NCBI GenBank assembly: GCA_902783795.1
Contig: CACZSO010000058.1
Coordinates: forward strand, 1-19,863
Length of the DNA: 19,863 bases
From: an uncultured Eubacteriales bacterium
Lineage (GTDB): Bacteria; Bacillota; Clostridia; Lachnospirales; Lachnospiraceae
Direction: 5' to 3'
Part shown: piece after piece, positions 6,009-14,296 of the stretch
How positions within the stretch are numbered: the stretch's first letter is position 1
Layout of the letters: each line of letters begins with the position of its first letter
Position numbers and translations under genes: made by a program
Notes under the pieces: generated by a model
Database searches by the model: none
Seen by the model: only the letters and a program-made list of their open reading frames with translations
Told to the model about the DNA's origin: nothing

Positions 6009-7367
6009 ATGGAACTTAAAGAGATGATCAGCTCATGGGAAAATGAGATCTTCGATGCTTTGGCAAGATTGGTGAAATATAACTCGGTGCTTTCTGAAGC
6101 TAAGCCCGGCATGCCTTTTGGCGAAGGGCCTGCAGCGGTGCTTCAGGAGGGGCTGAAGATCGCGGAGGAGATGGGGTTCAAAACGAAGAACCTGGATAAT
6201 TACTGTGGCTATGCCGAGATCGGAGAAGGAGAAGAGATCATCGGTATTGCCGGCCATCTGGACATCGTGCCTGTGGGGGATGGATGGACAAAGGATCCCT
6301 TCTCGCTGACACGGGAAGGAGACCGGATCTACGGCCGTGGCACCACGGATGATAAAGGTCCGGTGATCGCCAGCCTGTATGCGTTGAAGATCCTTCATGA
6401 TTCCGGAAAGCCTTTGAACAAACGGATCCGGGTGATCATGGGCACGAATGAAGAGACAGGAAGCCGCTGTATGGCGCATTACAACGAAGTGGAAGAGCCG
6501 CTTTCCTGCGGTTTTACACCTGACGGGAACTTTCCCTGTATTTACGGTGAAAAAGGCCATATGGGCCTGAGGATCCGCGGTAAAAGTGAAAAGATCCTGG
6601 ATATTCATGGCGGTTTTGTTTCCAATGCGGTCTGCCATCAGTGTACTGCTGTGTTAAAAGGCGGAGAAGTGGATGTGGAGACATTAAAGAAAGCATTGGA
6701 AAAGACAGCCCTCAGATCTTTTTCTGTGACAGAGGAAGAGGGCAATGTTACCGTCTTTGCAGAAGGGATCGCGGCCCATGCCAGCATGCCGCTGTTAGGT
6801 GTCAACGCAGCCGGCTGTCTCATGCAGGCTCTTTCTGAAGCAGGCTTTAAAGATGACTTTGTGGACTTCTACAACGACCGGATCGGTACCGCCTGCGACG
6901 GCAGCGGTGTGGGCATCAAATTTGAAGATGAATATGGAGACCTGACGTTCAACAACGGACTTATCGGCATGAAAGACGGGGAGATCGTATGCTCCATCGA
7001 TATCCGGGTCCCGGTCACCATGACGAAAGAACAGCTGATGATGGGCATCCAGCCTTACTTATCAGATGCGAGAGGAAAGATAGAAGTCCTGCATATCGGG
7101 GAGCCTTTATTCTACCCGAAAGATTCACAGCTGGTGCAAGCCCTTTACAGCGCCTATACGGAAGTGACCGGGGATACGGAAAACGAGCCTCTGGTGATCG
7201 GGGGAGGCACATATGCCAAAGCCCTTCCCGGGATCATTGCCTTCGGACCGGAAAAGCCCGGCATCGATTACCGGATCCATAATGCCGATGAATTCCTGAT
7301 CATTCCGGAATATCTGGAATCCATAGAAATATACCTGAAAGCCATGGAGAACCTGCTGGCCATCTGA
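6009..7367 (+). CDS. pepV: PepV-type dipeptidase (M20 metallopeptidase)
   Basis: Cytoplasmic di-zinc dipeptidase releasing amino acids from dipeptides (Xaa-His/broad specificity in PepV and Sapep). The 452-residue length is that of the family. Metal and catalytic residues are all present: His83 and Asp85 (GHLDIVPVG), Asp114/Asp115 (GTTDDKGP), the Glu148-Glu149 pair (GTNEETGS), Asp172 (FTPDGNFP) and His424 (RIHNADEF). The reading frame is open back to 5928, but ATG 6009 has AAAAGGAG (about 5995-6002) six bases upstream and matches the family N-terminus, so the longer start is rejected. It appears to be transcribed alone, and a 9-bp inverted repeat follows it. Confidence 0.94.
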   Translation: MELKEMISSWENEIFDALARLVKYNSVLSEAKPGMPFGEGPAAVLQEGLKIAEEMGFKTKNLDNYCGYAEIGEGEEIIGIAGHLDIVPVGDGWTKDPFSLTREGDRIYGRGTTDDKGPVIASLYALKILHDSGKPLNKRIRVIMGTNEETGSRCMAHYNEVEEPLSCGFTPDGNFPCIYGEKGHMGLRIRGKSEKILDIHGGFVSNAVCHQCTAVLKGGEVDVETLKKALEKTALRSFSVTEEEGNVTVFAEGIAAHASMPLLGVNAAGCLMQALSEAGFKDDFVDFYNDRIGTACDGSGVGIKFEDEYGDLTFNNGLIGMKDGEIVCSIDIRVPVTMTKEQLMMGIQPYLSDARGKIEVLHIGEPLFYPKDSQLVQALYSAYTEVTGDTENEPLVIGGGTYAKALPGIIAFGPEKPGIDYRIHNADEFLIIPEYLESIEIYLKAMENLLAI

Positions 7368-7384
7368 CAGGGACATAAGGGAAA

Positions 7385-7431
7385 TCTCAAGGATCTAAGA
7401 AGTACAGGTTCTTTTCATCTCTTCCTTGAGA
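7385..7431 (+). repeat. Inverted repeat overlapping the -35 box of the rhamnosidase operon
   Basis: TCTCAAGGA (7385-7393) and TCCTTGAGA (7423-7431) are perfect 9-bp inverted copies, 38 bases centre to centre. The right copy contains the TTGAGA -35 box. A smaller AGAA/TTCT pair lies between. No T-run follows, so it is a poor terminator for pepV. A pair of repressor half-sites able to loop, or an RNA hairpin at the pepV end, are both possible. Confidence 0.6.
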
Positions 7432-7454
7432 ATCTGTGAAAAGTGTGGTATAAC
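7426..7454 (+). promoter_or_regulatory. Promoter of the rhamnosidase-esterase operon
   Basis: TTGAGA (7426-7431) and TATAAC (7449-7454) are 17 bases apart, each one mismatch from consensus. It lies 36 bases before the ATG of the first operon gene, and no comparable promoter is seen before the following five genes. The -35 box is part of a perfect inverted repeat, suggesting operator control. Confidence 0.8.
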
Positions 7455-7489
7455 TTAAACATAAATTCTTGCTTTTTTAGGAGATATGT

Positions 7490-8230
7490 ATGAAAAAACA
7501 GTTTTATCTGACACCGGCTGAAGGAAAACGGCTGATAGCAAAAGCGTTAGCCTCAGATGAGCGGGTGATGGCAGCAGCGAAACAGCATACGCTGGTCATC
7601 ATCGGCGGCACGACGAATGGTTATGTGGCTGAAGAGATCATGAAAAAACTGGGACTGGACCCGGTGGACCGGATGAGCTTTTTCCGCGGGATCTTTAAAG
7701 GCCCGAAGGGAAAAGATCTGACCAGCATCCCCGGGGAGGTAGTGATCCGGAAAGGAGAACTGATCTCAGGAAGGACCATCGATGACATCGAGCCGGAATT
7801 AAAGGCCGGAGATATGATCCTTAAAGGCGCGAATGCCGTGTACCTGAAAGACAGGCAGGCAGGCGTGGTCATCGGCAATATCGCCTATGGGACATTGGAC
7901 CCGGTCAGCCGGGCTTATTTCGGCCGGCGGGTAGAAGTGATCATTCCTGTAGGACTGGAAAAGAGAGTAGAATGCCCCATTACGACCCTGGTGTCTTTTG
8001 TAAATGCACCTGACTGTTCAGGCACACGCCTGGCCCTGGCTCCCGGCGCTCCCTATACAGAGCTGGATGCTTTAGAAAGCATGGGTGTAAAAGTCTGTCT
8101 CATAGCAGCCGGCGGCGTAGCCGGGTATGAAGGCAGTGTTATGCTGGGTGTAGAAGGCGATGAAATGGCCATGACGGCAGCGGAAGCCTTGATCAAAGCA
8201 GTAAAAGGCGAACCGGCTTTTGGAGAATAA
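7490..8230 (+). CDS. Conserved-looking protein of unknown function, first gene of the operon
   Basis: A 246-residue soluble protein that I do not recognise. The ATG has AGGAG (7479-7483) six bases upstream. Residues 35-50 (LVIIGGTTNGYVAEEI) look like a beta strand, glycine loop and helix, reminiscent of NagB/RpiA/CoA-transferase-type or other nucleotide/phosphate-binding loops, but this is weak. Other glycine-rich turns occur at KAGDMILKGANAVYLK (105-120), GVVIGNIAYG (125-134) and IAAGGVAGYEGSVMLG (205-220). There is no signal peptide or membrane helix. It begins the operon and ends 40 bases before the rhamnosidase, suggesting a metabolic rather than regulatory role, since no helix-turn-helix is evident. 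Confidence 0.85.
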   Translation: MKKQFYLTPAEGKRLIAKALASDERVMAAAKQHTLVIIGGTTNGYVAEEIMKKLGLDPVDRMSFFRGIFKGPKGKDLTSIPGEVVIRKGELISGRTIDDIEPELKAGDMILKGANAVYLKDRQAGVVIGNIAYGTLDPVSRAYFGRRVEVIIPVGLEKRVECPITTLVSFVNAPDCSGTRLALAPGAPYTELDALESMGVKVCLIAAGGVAGYEGSVMLGVEGDEMAMTAAEALIKAVKGEPAFGE

Positions 8231-8241
8231 ATGATCTTTAG

Positions 8242-8269
8242 GCCCTGCAAGGGCGGGAAGGATATCCTT
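8242..8269 (+). other. Hairpin and palindrome around the rhamnosidase ribosome binding site
   Basis: GCCC-TGCAA-GGGC (8242-8254) forms a small hairpin, and the perfect 12-bp palindrome AAGGATATCCTT (8258-8269) includes the AAGGA ribosome binding site and ends two bases before the ATG. Folding would pair the binding site with TCCTT. Whether this tunes translation is inference. Confidence 0.45.
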
Positions 8270-8270
8270 T

Positions 8271-11200
8271 ATGATCATCAGAACAGAGTATGAACTGAAT
8301 CCCCTGGGGACAGATGTTAAGAACCCGCATTTCTCCTGGGTCAGTGAAAAGAACAGAGACCGGTATCTGCAGCGGTCTTACCAGATCATTGTCAGCTGTA
8401 ATGAAGGTACGGTCTGGGATACAGGGCCGGTGATCTCATCGGCATCTAACGGCATCCGCTATGAAGGAAAGCCGCTGAAGCCCTGCACAGAGTACAGGGT
8501 CGCCGTGTATACCACTGGTGAAAACGGAGAAGAAGATACCGGCGGTGCCTGGTTTGAAACAGGACTGATGGATACATCTGAAGCTGGCTTTGAAGGGGCG
8601 GTGTGGACCGGTGCTCCGGAAAAATATCTTTCTTCTGACCGGCTGGGTGTCTTTGTGCTGGAAACGGAGATCACTTTCAGCCCGGGTTCGAAAAAAGCGG
8701 GACTTGTGTTCGGAGCCGGCGATGAGCGGCTGGAAAACCCGGACAGGAATATCTATGGCCTTTCCGGAGAAAACTATATCCGCTATGAATTAGACCTGAC
8801 GGAGGAACCATCCTTAAACATTTACCGGGTGGGCTATGCACCGGAAGATTCGAAAGAAGTGCCTTTGGCCCGGGTGCCGCTGTATCCTTATGAAGAGCAG
8901 GTGACAGGGCAGCTGGTCCATCCGCTTATCACTGAAGAAAACCGGTATCTTCCGCATAAAGTCAGGCTGGAAGTTCCCGGTAACGGTGCCATGTTTTATC
9001 TGGACGGTGTATTGACAGATGCCCAGCTGAATCCCATGGTCACAGGCAGGATGCTTAAGGATGTTCCTGATGAAAAGATCCCTGAAGCCCTTAAACAGCG
9101 GGGCATGACGCTTCACGATGCCGTGGACAAGCGGGTCTTGAATCCCCTGGGTTCTAACGATATCACGACTTTCCCGCGGCTTCAGGGCTGCGGCTATTAT
9201 GCCGGGGCCGGGGATATGGTCCATTTCAGCGGTATCCGTATTTTGAATGTAAGAGAACCGGGGCGTGAGATCCTGACCATGGATCCTCAGGGCGTGACCC
9301 TGACAGGGAAAAATGAGGAAGGCCTTGCAGAAGAAAAACAGATCGTAAAAGATCCGTCGGCTCATTCTCTTCCCATGTTCCGGAGAGATTTTACCGTAGA
9401 GGATAAACCCGTGAAAAAAGCCCGGGTCTATATGACAGCCCGGGGCGTCTATGACCTTAAGATAAACGGAAAAGCCCTGACCGACAGCTTTTTTAACCCT
9501 GGTCTCACAGAATATGATAAGCGGATGAATTATCAGACCTATGATGTCACAGAGCTGATCTGTGCGGGTGAGAACGGCATTGGCCTGATCCTGGGTTCCG
9601 GCTGGTGGGCTGATTCCCAGACTTTTACTGTCGCCAATGTGAATTATTTCGGTGACAGAGAAGCGTTCCTTCTGAAACTGGAAGTGACTTATGAAGATGG
9701 TGGACGGACAGTTATCACATCAGACCCGGAAACCTGGACATATTACGGTGAAGGACCGCTGAAGTATGCGGGCTTCTTCCAGGGGGAAACCTTTGACGGC
9801 AGACGGAAAGCAGAGATCGATGACTGGTCTATGCCCGGCTGTCCGCTTAAGAGCGAGAAAAAGCCGGTGAAGATCCTGCCGGACCATATTCAGGAAACCT
9901 GGCCGGCCGGCAGGGGCGGTTTCTTGCGGGAGTGGCCGGAGCTTGATTATAGTGATGTGAAATACCAGGGTGAGTACCAGGCACCCGTAAGGGCGGTTGA
10001 AAGGATCACCGCCAGGGAACGGTTTTCTCCGAGGCCCGGTGTCTATGTTTATGATCTTCAGCAGGAGATCGCCGGTGTTCCCGTGATCCGGTTCAAGGGA
10101 GAGGCCGGAGAAAGAGCTGTGATCCGCTACGGTGAAATGCTTTATCCGGATCTTCCGGAGTATGGGGATATGGCCGGGATGATGCTGACAGAGAATTACC
10201 GGGATGCGGAAAGCACGGACTATTATATCTTGTCAGGGGATCCGGAAGGAGAAGAATTCAGACCCCGCTTCACCTTCCATGGTTACCGCTATATCGAAAT
10301 TACCGGCGTTAAAAACCCGCCGGAGCCAGAGGATGTGGAAAGTATCCAGCTCTCCTCTGTAAAGGCTGTTACAGGGCATTTTGAGACTTCTGACAGTACA
10401 TTGAACCGGCTGATCGAAAATATCCGCTGGTCTATGCTCTGCAATTTCATCAGTATCCCCACGGACTGCCCCCAGCGGAACGAGCGGATGGGCTGGGCCG
10501 GGGATACGCATATCTTTGCGAAGACAGCCACTTATGAAGCGGATATGCAGGTTTTCTATTACCGGTATCTTGAAGCCATCCGGGATCTTCAGAAAGAGAA
10601 TGGCGAGATGCCCATGATCGCGCCTATGGGCGGCGGTTTCGGCGGCATTACTTACGAGTGCGCCATGATCTTCATAGCCCGTGACCTGTACCTTCAGTAC
10701 GGGGACCGGGACATCGTTGAACGTTTTTATCCTTCCATGGATCTGTGGATGCGGCATATGGAGGAGATCGGTATGCCGGGCGATGTTTATGTGGGTCCCA
10801 TTAATGACTGGCTGGCCTTCGACGCAACGGATGATGGCATCGTCTGGAATGCTTTTTATCTGCGTTCGGCAGCTTTGATGAAATCCTTCGCAATACTGCT
10901 CTCTAAGGAAGAGGACGCGGCATACTATGAAAGCCGTGAGACATTGGCCAGGACCTACTGGAACGAGCACTTTGTGGATCCGGAGACCGGGCTCATGCAC
11001 GGAAAAGACCAGGTCCTTTGCGATACTCAGTGCGCCTATGCGTTAGGCCTGGCTTATAACTGCTTCTATGAGAAAGACAGAGAGAGGGCAGCTGCCCATC
11101 TGGCCAGAAAAGTCAAAGAATCAGGCTACACCATCCGGACAGGCTTTTTCGGGACGCCGCTTCTGGCCCCGCAGCTGTCTGAAGCCGGCTATACGGAAGA

Positions 11201-11651
11201 GGCGTACCGCCTGGTCTTAAGCCGTGAATTCCCGTCATGGCTCTACCCGGTGACCCAGGGCGCCACGACCATCTGGGAACGGTGGAATTCCTATACAAAG
11301 GAAAATGGTTTCGGCGGTAATAATGCCATGAATTCCTTCAACCATTATTCCTATGGCGCGGTACTTTCCTGGATCGTGGAACATGTGCTGGGCATTCAGC
11401 CGGATGAGGAGGAGCCGGGCTTTAAGCACTTCTTCCTGAAACCGGAGATAGCCGTGCTGGACTATGCAAAGGGAGGGATCGAAACCCCTTACGGCAGGAT
11501 AGAGAGCAGCTGGGAAAAGACAGAAGAGGGATATATCTACCGCTGCACTATCCCGGAAAATACCAGTGCAGAACTGTGTCTTTCCGGGGATACGGAGGCA
11601 GAGATCTCGTGGACCCTGCTTTCCGGCAGCTATGAATTTACCGTGGAATAA
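8271..11651 (+). CDS. Alpha-L-rhamnosidase, glycoside hydrolase family 78
   Basis: Inverting hydrolase that removes terminal alpha-L-rhamnose from plant glycosides or pectin-derived oligosaccharides. The 1126-residue protein has an N-terminal beta-sandwich (about 1-100, beginning RTEYELNPLGTDVKNPHFSW), an extra region with a concanavalin-like look (about 118-340), and the rhamnosidase N domain (about 375-530, with FFNPGLTEYDKRMNYQTYDV). A further beta domain comes next, then the six-hairpin catalytic barrel and a C-terminal beta domain. The GH78 catalytic signature TDCPQRNERMGWAGD spans 731-745 (acidic residues Asp732, Glu738, Asp745). The conserved downstream glutamate is Glu1003 in TIWERWNSY, followed by NSFNHYSYGAV. 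It is longer than common 850-1000-residue members because of the N-terminal insertion. No signal peptide is present, so it should be cytoplasmic. Three esterases follow in the same operon. Confidence 0.95.
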   Translation: MIIRTEYELNPLGTDVKNPHFSWVSEKNRDRYLQRSYQIIVSCNEGTVWDTGPVISSASNGIRYEGKPLKPCTEYRVAVYTTGENGEEDTGGAWFETGLMDTSEAGFEGAVWTGAPEKYLSSDRLGVFVLETEITFSPGSKKAGLVFGAGDERLENPDRNIYGLSGENYIRYELDLTEEPSLNIYRVGYAPEDSKEVPLARVPLYPYEEQVTGQLVHPLITEENRYLPHKVRLEVPGNGAMFYLDGVLTDAQLNPMVTGRMLKDVPDEKIPEALKQRGMTLHDAVDKRVLNPLGSNDITTFPRLQGCGYYAGAGDMVHFSGIRILNVREPGREILTMDPQGVTLTGKNEEGLAEEKQIVKDPSAHSLPMFRRDFTVEDKPVKKARVYMTARGVYDLKINGKALTDSFFNPGLTEYDKRMNYQTYDVTELICAGENGIGLILGSGWWADSQTFTVANVNYFGDREAFLLKLEVTYEDGGRTVITSDPETWTYYGEGPLKYAGFFQGETFDGRRKAEIDDWSMPGCPLKSEKKPVKILPDHIQETWPAGRGGFLREWPELDYSDVKYQGEYQAPVRAVERITARERFSPRPGVYVYDLQQEIAGVPVIRFKGEAGERAVIRYGEMLYPDLPEYGDMAGMMLTENYRDAESTDYYILSGDPEGEEFRPRFTFHGYRYIEITGVKNPPEPEDVESIQLSSVKAVTGHFETSDSTLNRLIENIRWSMLCNFISIPTDCPQRNERMGWAGDTHIFAKTATYEADMQVFYYRYLEAIRDLQKENGEMPMIAPMGGGFGGITYECAMIFIARDLYLQYGDRDIVERFYPSMDLWMRHMEEIGMPGDVYVGPINDWLAFDATDDGIVWNAFYLRSAALMKSFAILLSKEEDAAYYESRETLARTYWNEHFVDPETGLMHGKDQVLCDTQCAYALGLAYNCFYEKDRERAAAHLARKVKESGYTIRTGFFGTPLLAPQLSEAGYTEEAYRLVLSREFPSWLYPVTQGATTIWERWNSYTKENGFGGNNAMNSFNHYSYGAVLSWIVEHVLGIQPDEEEPGFKHFFLKPEIAVLDYAKGGIETPYGRIESSWEKTEEGYIYRCTIPENTSAELCLSGDTEAEISWTLLSGSYEFTVE

Positions 11652-11691
11652 ACACGGTCTCACACTTGTAAATAAGAGGACGAACCTCTTA
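11641..11691 (+). other. Two small hairpins between rhamnosidase and isomerase genes
   Basis: CCGTG/CACGG (11641-11645, 11653-11657) brackets the rhamnosidase stop codon, and TAAGAGG/CCTCTTA (11673-11679, 11685-11691) follows. The second is followed by A-rich, not T-rich, sequence, so neither is an ordinary plus-strand terminator. They may protect or process the long message. AAGGAG of the next gene lies at 11706-11711. Confidence 0.4.
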
Positions 11692-11719
11692 AAAAATAAA
11701 AAATAAAGGAGAACTTACT

Positions 11720-12610
11720 ATGCAGATAGGAATCGGAACGTACTCATTTGGCGGTATCGCCAGCTACATGGGATTAGGCCCCACTCTCCTGGAAAAATTC
11801 CAGACCATTAAGGCCTTAGGCTTTGACAGTGTAGAACTGTTACCTGTGGATCTAGAGGACAATGATACGGAAGATATTAAGAAATGGCTGGATGAGACCG
11901 GACTCAAAGTGACGTCTATCCATGCCGAGCCCTCAGAAGAGATCGTAAAAAAGCTGGCAGCCGTAGGTGGTAAGGTATGTATCTGGGCCGGAACACCGTT
12001 TAATTCAAAAGAAGAAGCTTATGAAGTGGCAGCGCAGCTGGATGAGATGGCTGATATGGCAGCAAAATACGGTGTCAAAGTAGCTTATCATAATCATAAC
12101 CAGGAATTCTTCTTTGATAAAGGTGAAAGCCTTCTGGAGCATCTTCTGGACGCAGGAACGAAGTTCTATTCACAGCTGGACTGCGGCTGGGCACAGTATG
12201 GCGGCATGTATCCTCCCTACTTCATCCGGAAATATAAAAACAGGATCATTTCTATCCATGTCAAAGAGAATAATAAAGTGATGGGTCCCGGTCCCAGACC
12301 GGCTTCCCGCCATGAACCCAGCCATTTCGATGGTTCGATGTTTGCAAAGGTAAAGGAGCTTCCCTTAGAAGAGCGTCAGAAGATGCTGGATAATTTTACT
12401 AAGCAGTTTGCAGACGCAGGAGACCGCTTTAAGGTCCAGGGCAAAATGGGAGAGCCTGACTCCAACATGGACTGGAAAGCTATCAAAGAAGCTTTGGATG
12501 AACAGGACTTTGAAGCCTTCTGGGTAGTCGAGCGTGAAGAATTCTACGGTGACGACCATGACCAGTGCATCGCCGATGACTGCGCCTGGTTAAGAGCCAA
12601 TATCGAATAA
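11720..12610 (+). CDS. Sugar phosphate isomerase/epimerase-type TIM barrel protein
   Basis: A 296-residue member of the xylose isomerase-like TIM barrel superfamily (AP endonuclease 2 fold; IolE, tagatose 3-epimerase and hydroxypyruvate isomerase relatives). The expected divalent-metal ligands are visible on successive strands: Glu129 after HNHNQEF (124-130), Asp154 in QLDCGW, His180 in SIHVKE and Glu271 in VVEREEF. The start follows AAGGAG (11706-11711) by eight bases. It is the third gene of the rhamnosidase operon, 68 bases after the glycosidase. It probably isomerises, epimerises or eliminates on a sugar or keto-sugar released in this pathway, but the substrate cannot be assigned. A related protein is encoded at 18301-19152. 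Confidence 0.9.
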   Translation: MQIGIGTYSFGGIASYMGLGPTLLEKFQTIKALGFDSVELLPVDLEDNDTEDIKKWLDETGLKVTSIHAEPSEEIVKKLAAVGGKVCIWAGTPFNSKEEAYEVAAQLDEMADMAAKYGVKVAYHNHNQEFFFDKGESLLEHLLDAGTKFYSQLDCGWAQYGGMYPPYFIRKYKNRIISIHVKENNKVMGPGPRPASRHEPSHFDGSMFAKVKELPLEERQKMLDNFTKQFADAGDRFKVQGKMGEPDSNMDWKAIKEALDEQDFEAFWVVEREEFYGDDHDQCIADDCAWLRANIE

Positions 12611-12625
12611 ACAGAGGAGAGGCTT

Positions 12626-13468
12626 ATGGCAACTTTACATCTAAACTATCTTTCCCGGGCCCTGGGTCTGCAGACGAATGTAAGTGTCATTATTCCTGCC
12701 AAACCCATGGTGTTCGGAGGGGAAGCTCCTCAGCATAAGGGAAAACCGAAATACCAGGTGCTGTGGCTTCTGCACGGAGGCGGAGGAGATGATCAGGACT
12801 ATCTTAACTTCTCCAACATTGTCCGTTTTGCAGATGAGCACCAGATCGCGGTGGTCATGCCTTCAGACCAGAATGCCTTCTATTGTGACGGATATCTGCC
12901 GAATGGCGGTAATTACTTCAGTTTCGTGACAGAAGAACTGGTGAAACTGTGCCGTTCCATTTTCCCCTTCTCTGACAAGAGAGAAGATAATTTTATCGCA
13001 GGCCTTTCCATGGGTTCCGGCGGGGCTATGAAGTGTGCAGTCCTTCATCCGGAACTGTATGCCGCTGCACTGATCATGTCTGGCGGTGGGATGCGGCTGC
13101 ATCGGGCAGAAGATGCCTGGGCTAAAGAATTCCTGAAGAAGGTGATCAACGGAGAAGATGTTTCTTCTTATGAAGTCCCGGAAGAGCCGAAGAAGGACAT
13201 CACCATGGCGGTGCCGATGTATGACATCCTCAAGAACAGAATGGATACCCTGCCAAAATTCTGGTTTACCTGCGGCGGGGATGATTTCTTGAAGACGGAT
13301 GTAAAGCTGGCGCTGGATTTCTATGATAAAATGGGCCTTCCCTATTTCTATGAAGAAGTGCCTGGCTACCGTCATGAGTGGGATTTCTGGGATCTGAGCT
13401 TAAGAAAAGCCCTGAAAGAATGGCTGCCCATCCGGCATGCCGCTATCTATCCGGAGGAGGAAGAATAA
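12626..13468 (+). CDS. Alpha/beta-hydrolase esterase, first of two tandem paralogs
   Basis: A 280-residue putative esterase of the esterase D/tributyrin esterase type. The catalytic triad is recognisable: Ser128 in GLSMG, Asp219 or Asp220 in CGGDDF, and His250 in PGYRHEWDFWD; LLHGGGGD (49-56) is the oxyanion strand and loop. It has no signal peptide, so it is cytoplasmic. The ribosome binding site AGAGGAGAGG lies just upstream, 15 bases after the isomerase stop. It is clearly homologous to the next gene, sharing the N-terminal RALG-QT pattern and the C-terminal LRKALKEWLPIRH. In this operon it may deacylate acetylated or otherwise acylated rhamnosides; that substrate is inferred. Confidence 0.92.
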   Translation: MATLHLNYLSRALGLQTNVSVIIPAKPMVFGGEAPQHKGKPKYQVLWLLHGGGGDDQDYLNFSNIVRFADEHQIAVVMPSDQNAFYCDGYLPNGGNYFSFVTEELVKLCRSIFPFSDKREDNFIAGLSMGSGGAMKCAVLHPELYAAALIMSGGGMRLHRAEDAWAKEFLKKVINGEDVSSYEVPEEPKKDITMAVPMYDILKNRMDTLPKFWFTCGGDDFLKTDVKLALDFYDKMGLPYFYEEVPGYRHEWDFWDLSLRKALKEWLPIRHAAIYPEEEE

Positions 13469-14286
13469 TGGCTACGATCAGAATGAATTATATGTCCCGG
13501 GCCTTGGGCTTTCAGACAGACGTCACCATCTGCCTTCCCTTCTATAGTTTTGCGGACGTTATGAGCGGAAAACAGGCAGATATGTACATCCCGGCAGGGA
13601 CAAAATACCAGGTGCTGTGGCTTTTGCACGGCGGCTCCGGAGATTCAGCAGATTATCTGACCTTCTCCAACATCGCCCGTTATGCGGATGAAAACAAGAT
13701 CGCTGTGGTCATGCCCTCAGGGTACAACATGAATTATGACGATATTGACGGCTGTCCCATGAAGATGATGACCTATATAGCAGAGGAACTGCCGGAATAC
13801 CTTCGGGAGATCTTCCCCTTCTCAGATAAACGGGAGGATAATTTCATCGGCGGTCTGTCCATGGGTTCCAATGGTGCCCAGAAGATCGCGGTCAGGTATC
13901 CGGAGAACTATGCGGCTGTCTTAGCTATGTCGGTGGGTGCCTTCTGGCGTGATCCCAGACTTTCCGGAGGACGCCGTATGAATACCGGCATGCCGATGCC
14001 TCCGCATAAACCTGATGAGATCGAAGAAAATATCCGGATCGCCAGGGAAAACGTTGAAGCAGGAAAGCTCCTGCCGAAATTCTTCATGACTTGGGGAGAT
14101 AAGGATTTTGTAGCCCAGGCCCATAAAGAATCCGCTGATTTTCTGGCAGAGACCGGTTATGAAGTCTACCAGGAAGAAGTACCCGGCTATGGCCATGAGT
14201 GGGATTTCTGGGACCTGACACTTCGGAAAGCCTTAAAAGAATGGCTGCCCATTCGGCATGATCTGATCCCGCCGGAAGAGGCATAA
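13468..14286 (+). CDS. Alpha/beta-hydrolase esterase, second of two tandem paralogs
   Basis: A 272-residue paralog of the preceding esterase with the triad Ser131 (GLSMGS), Asp211 or Asp213 (WGDKDF) and His243 (PGYGHEWDFWD), and the oxyanion strand LLHGGSGD. The frame is open back to 13378, inside the first esterase, but ATG 13468 matches the MAT start of the paralog and has GGAGGAGG (13453-13460) seven bases upstream. Its ATG shares one base with the preceding TAA, so the two are translationally coupled. The termini are well conserved between the copies, while the segments around residues 24-45 and 155-185 differ, suggesting distinct acyl or glycoside specificity. Confidence 0.92.
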   Translation: MATIRMNYMSRALGFQTDVTICLPFYSFADVMSGKQADMYIPAGTKYQVLWLLHGGSGDSADYLTFSNIARYADENKIAVVMPSGYNMNYDDIDGCPMKMMTYIAEELPEYLREIFPFSDKREDNFIGGLSMGSNGAQKIAVRYPENYAAVLAMSVGAFWRDPRLSGGRRMNTGMPMPPHKPDEIEENIRIARENVEAGKLLPKFFMTWGDKDFVAQAHKESADFLAETGYEVYQEEVPGYGHEWDFWDLTLRKALKEWLPIRHDLIPPEEA

Positions 14287-14296
14287 AAAAAGTATT

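Noticed and set aside
6033..6638. Minus-strand open frame of 201 codons inside pepV
   Set aside because: It lies wholly within a well-supported metallopeptidase gene and shows no domain.
8814..9365. Minus-strand open frame inside the rhamnosidase gene
   Set aside because: His/Arg-rich shadow of a coding frame with no start signal.
10233..11000. Minus-strand open frame of 255 codons inside the rhamnosidase gene
   Set aside because: It overlaps the GH78 catalytic signature on the other strand; no binding site or recognisable domain.
11673..11691. Terminator between the rhamnosidase and the isomerase
   Set aside because: The stem is followed by A-rich sequence on the plus strand; only the minus strand would have a T-run, and no minus-strand gene is there.
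11720..12610. C-glycoside deglycosidase alpha subunit
   Set aside because: The fold is related, but no small beta-subunit gene or oxidoreductase partner is adjacent, so only the superfamily can be claimed.
13378..13467. Longer N-terminus for the second esterase
   Set aside because: It lies inside the first esterase; the paralog alignment and GGAGGAGG support ATG 13468.
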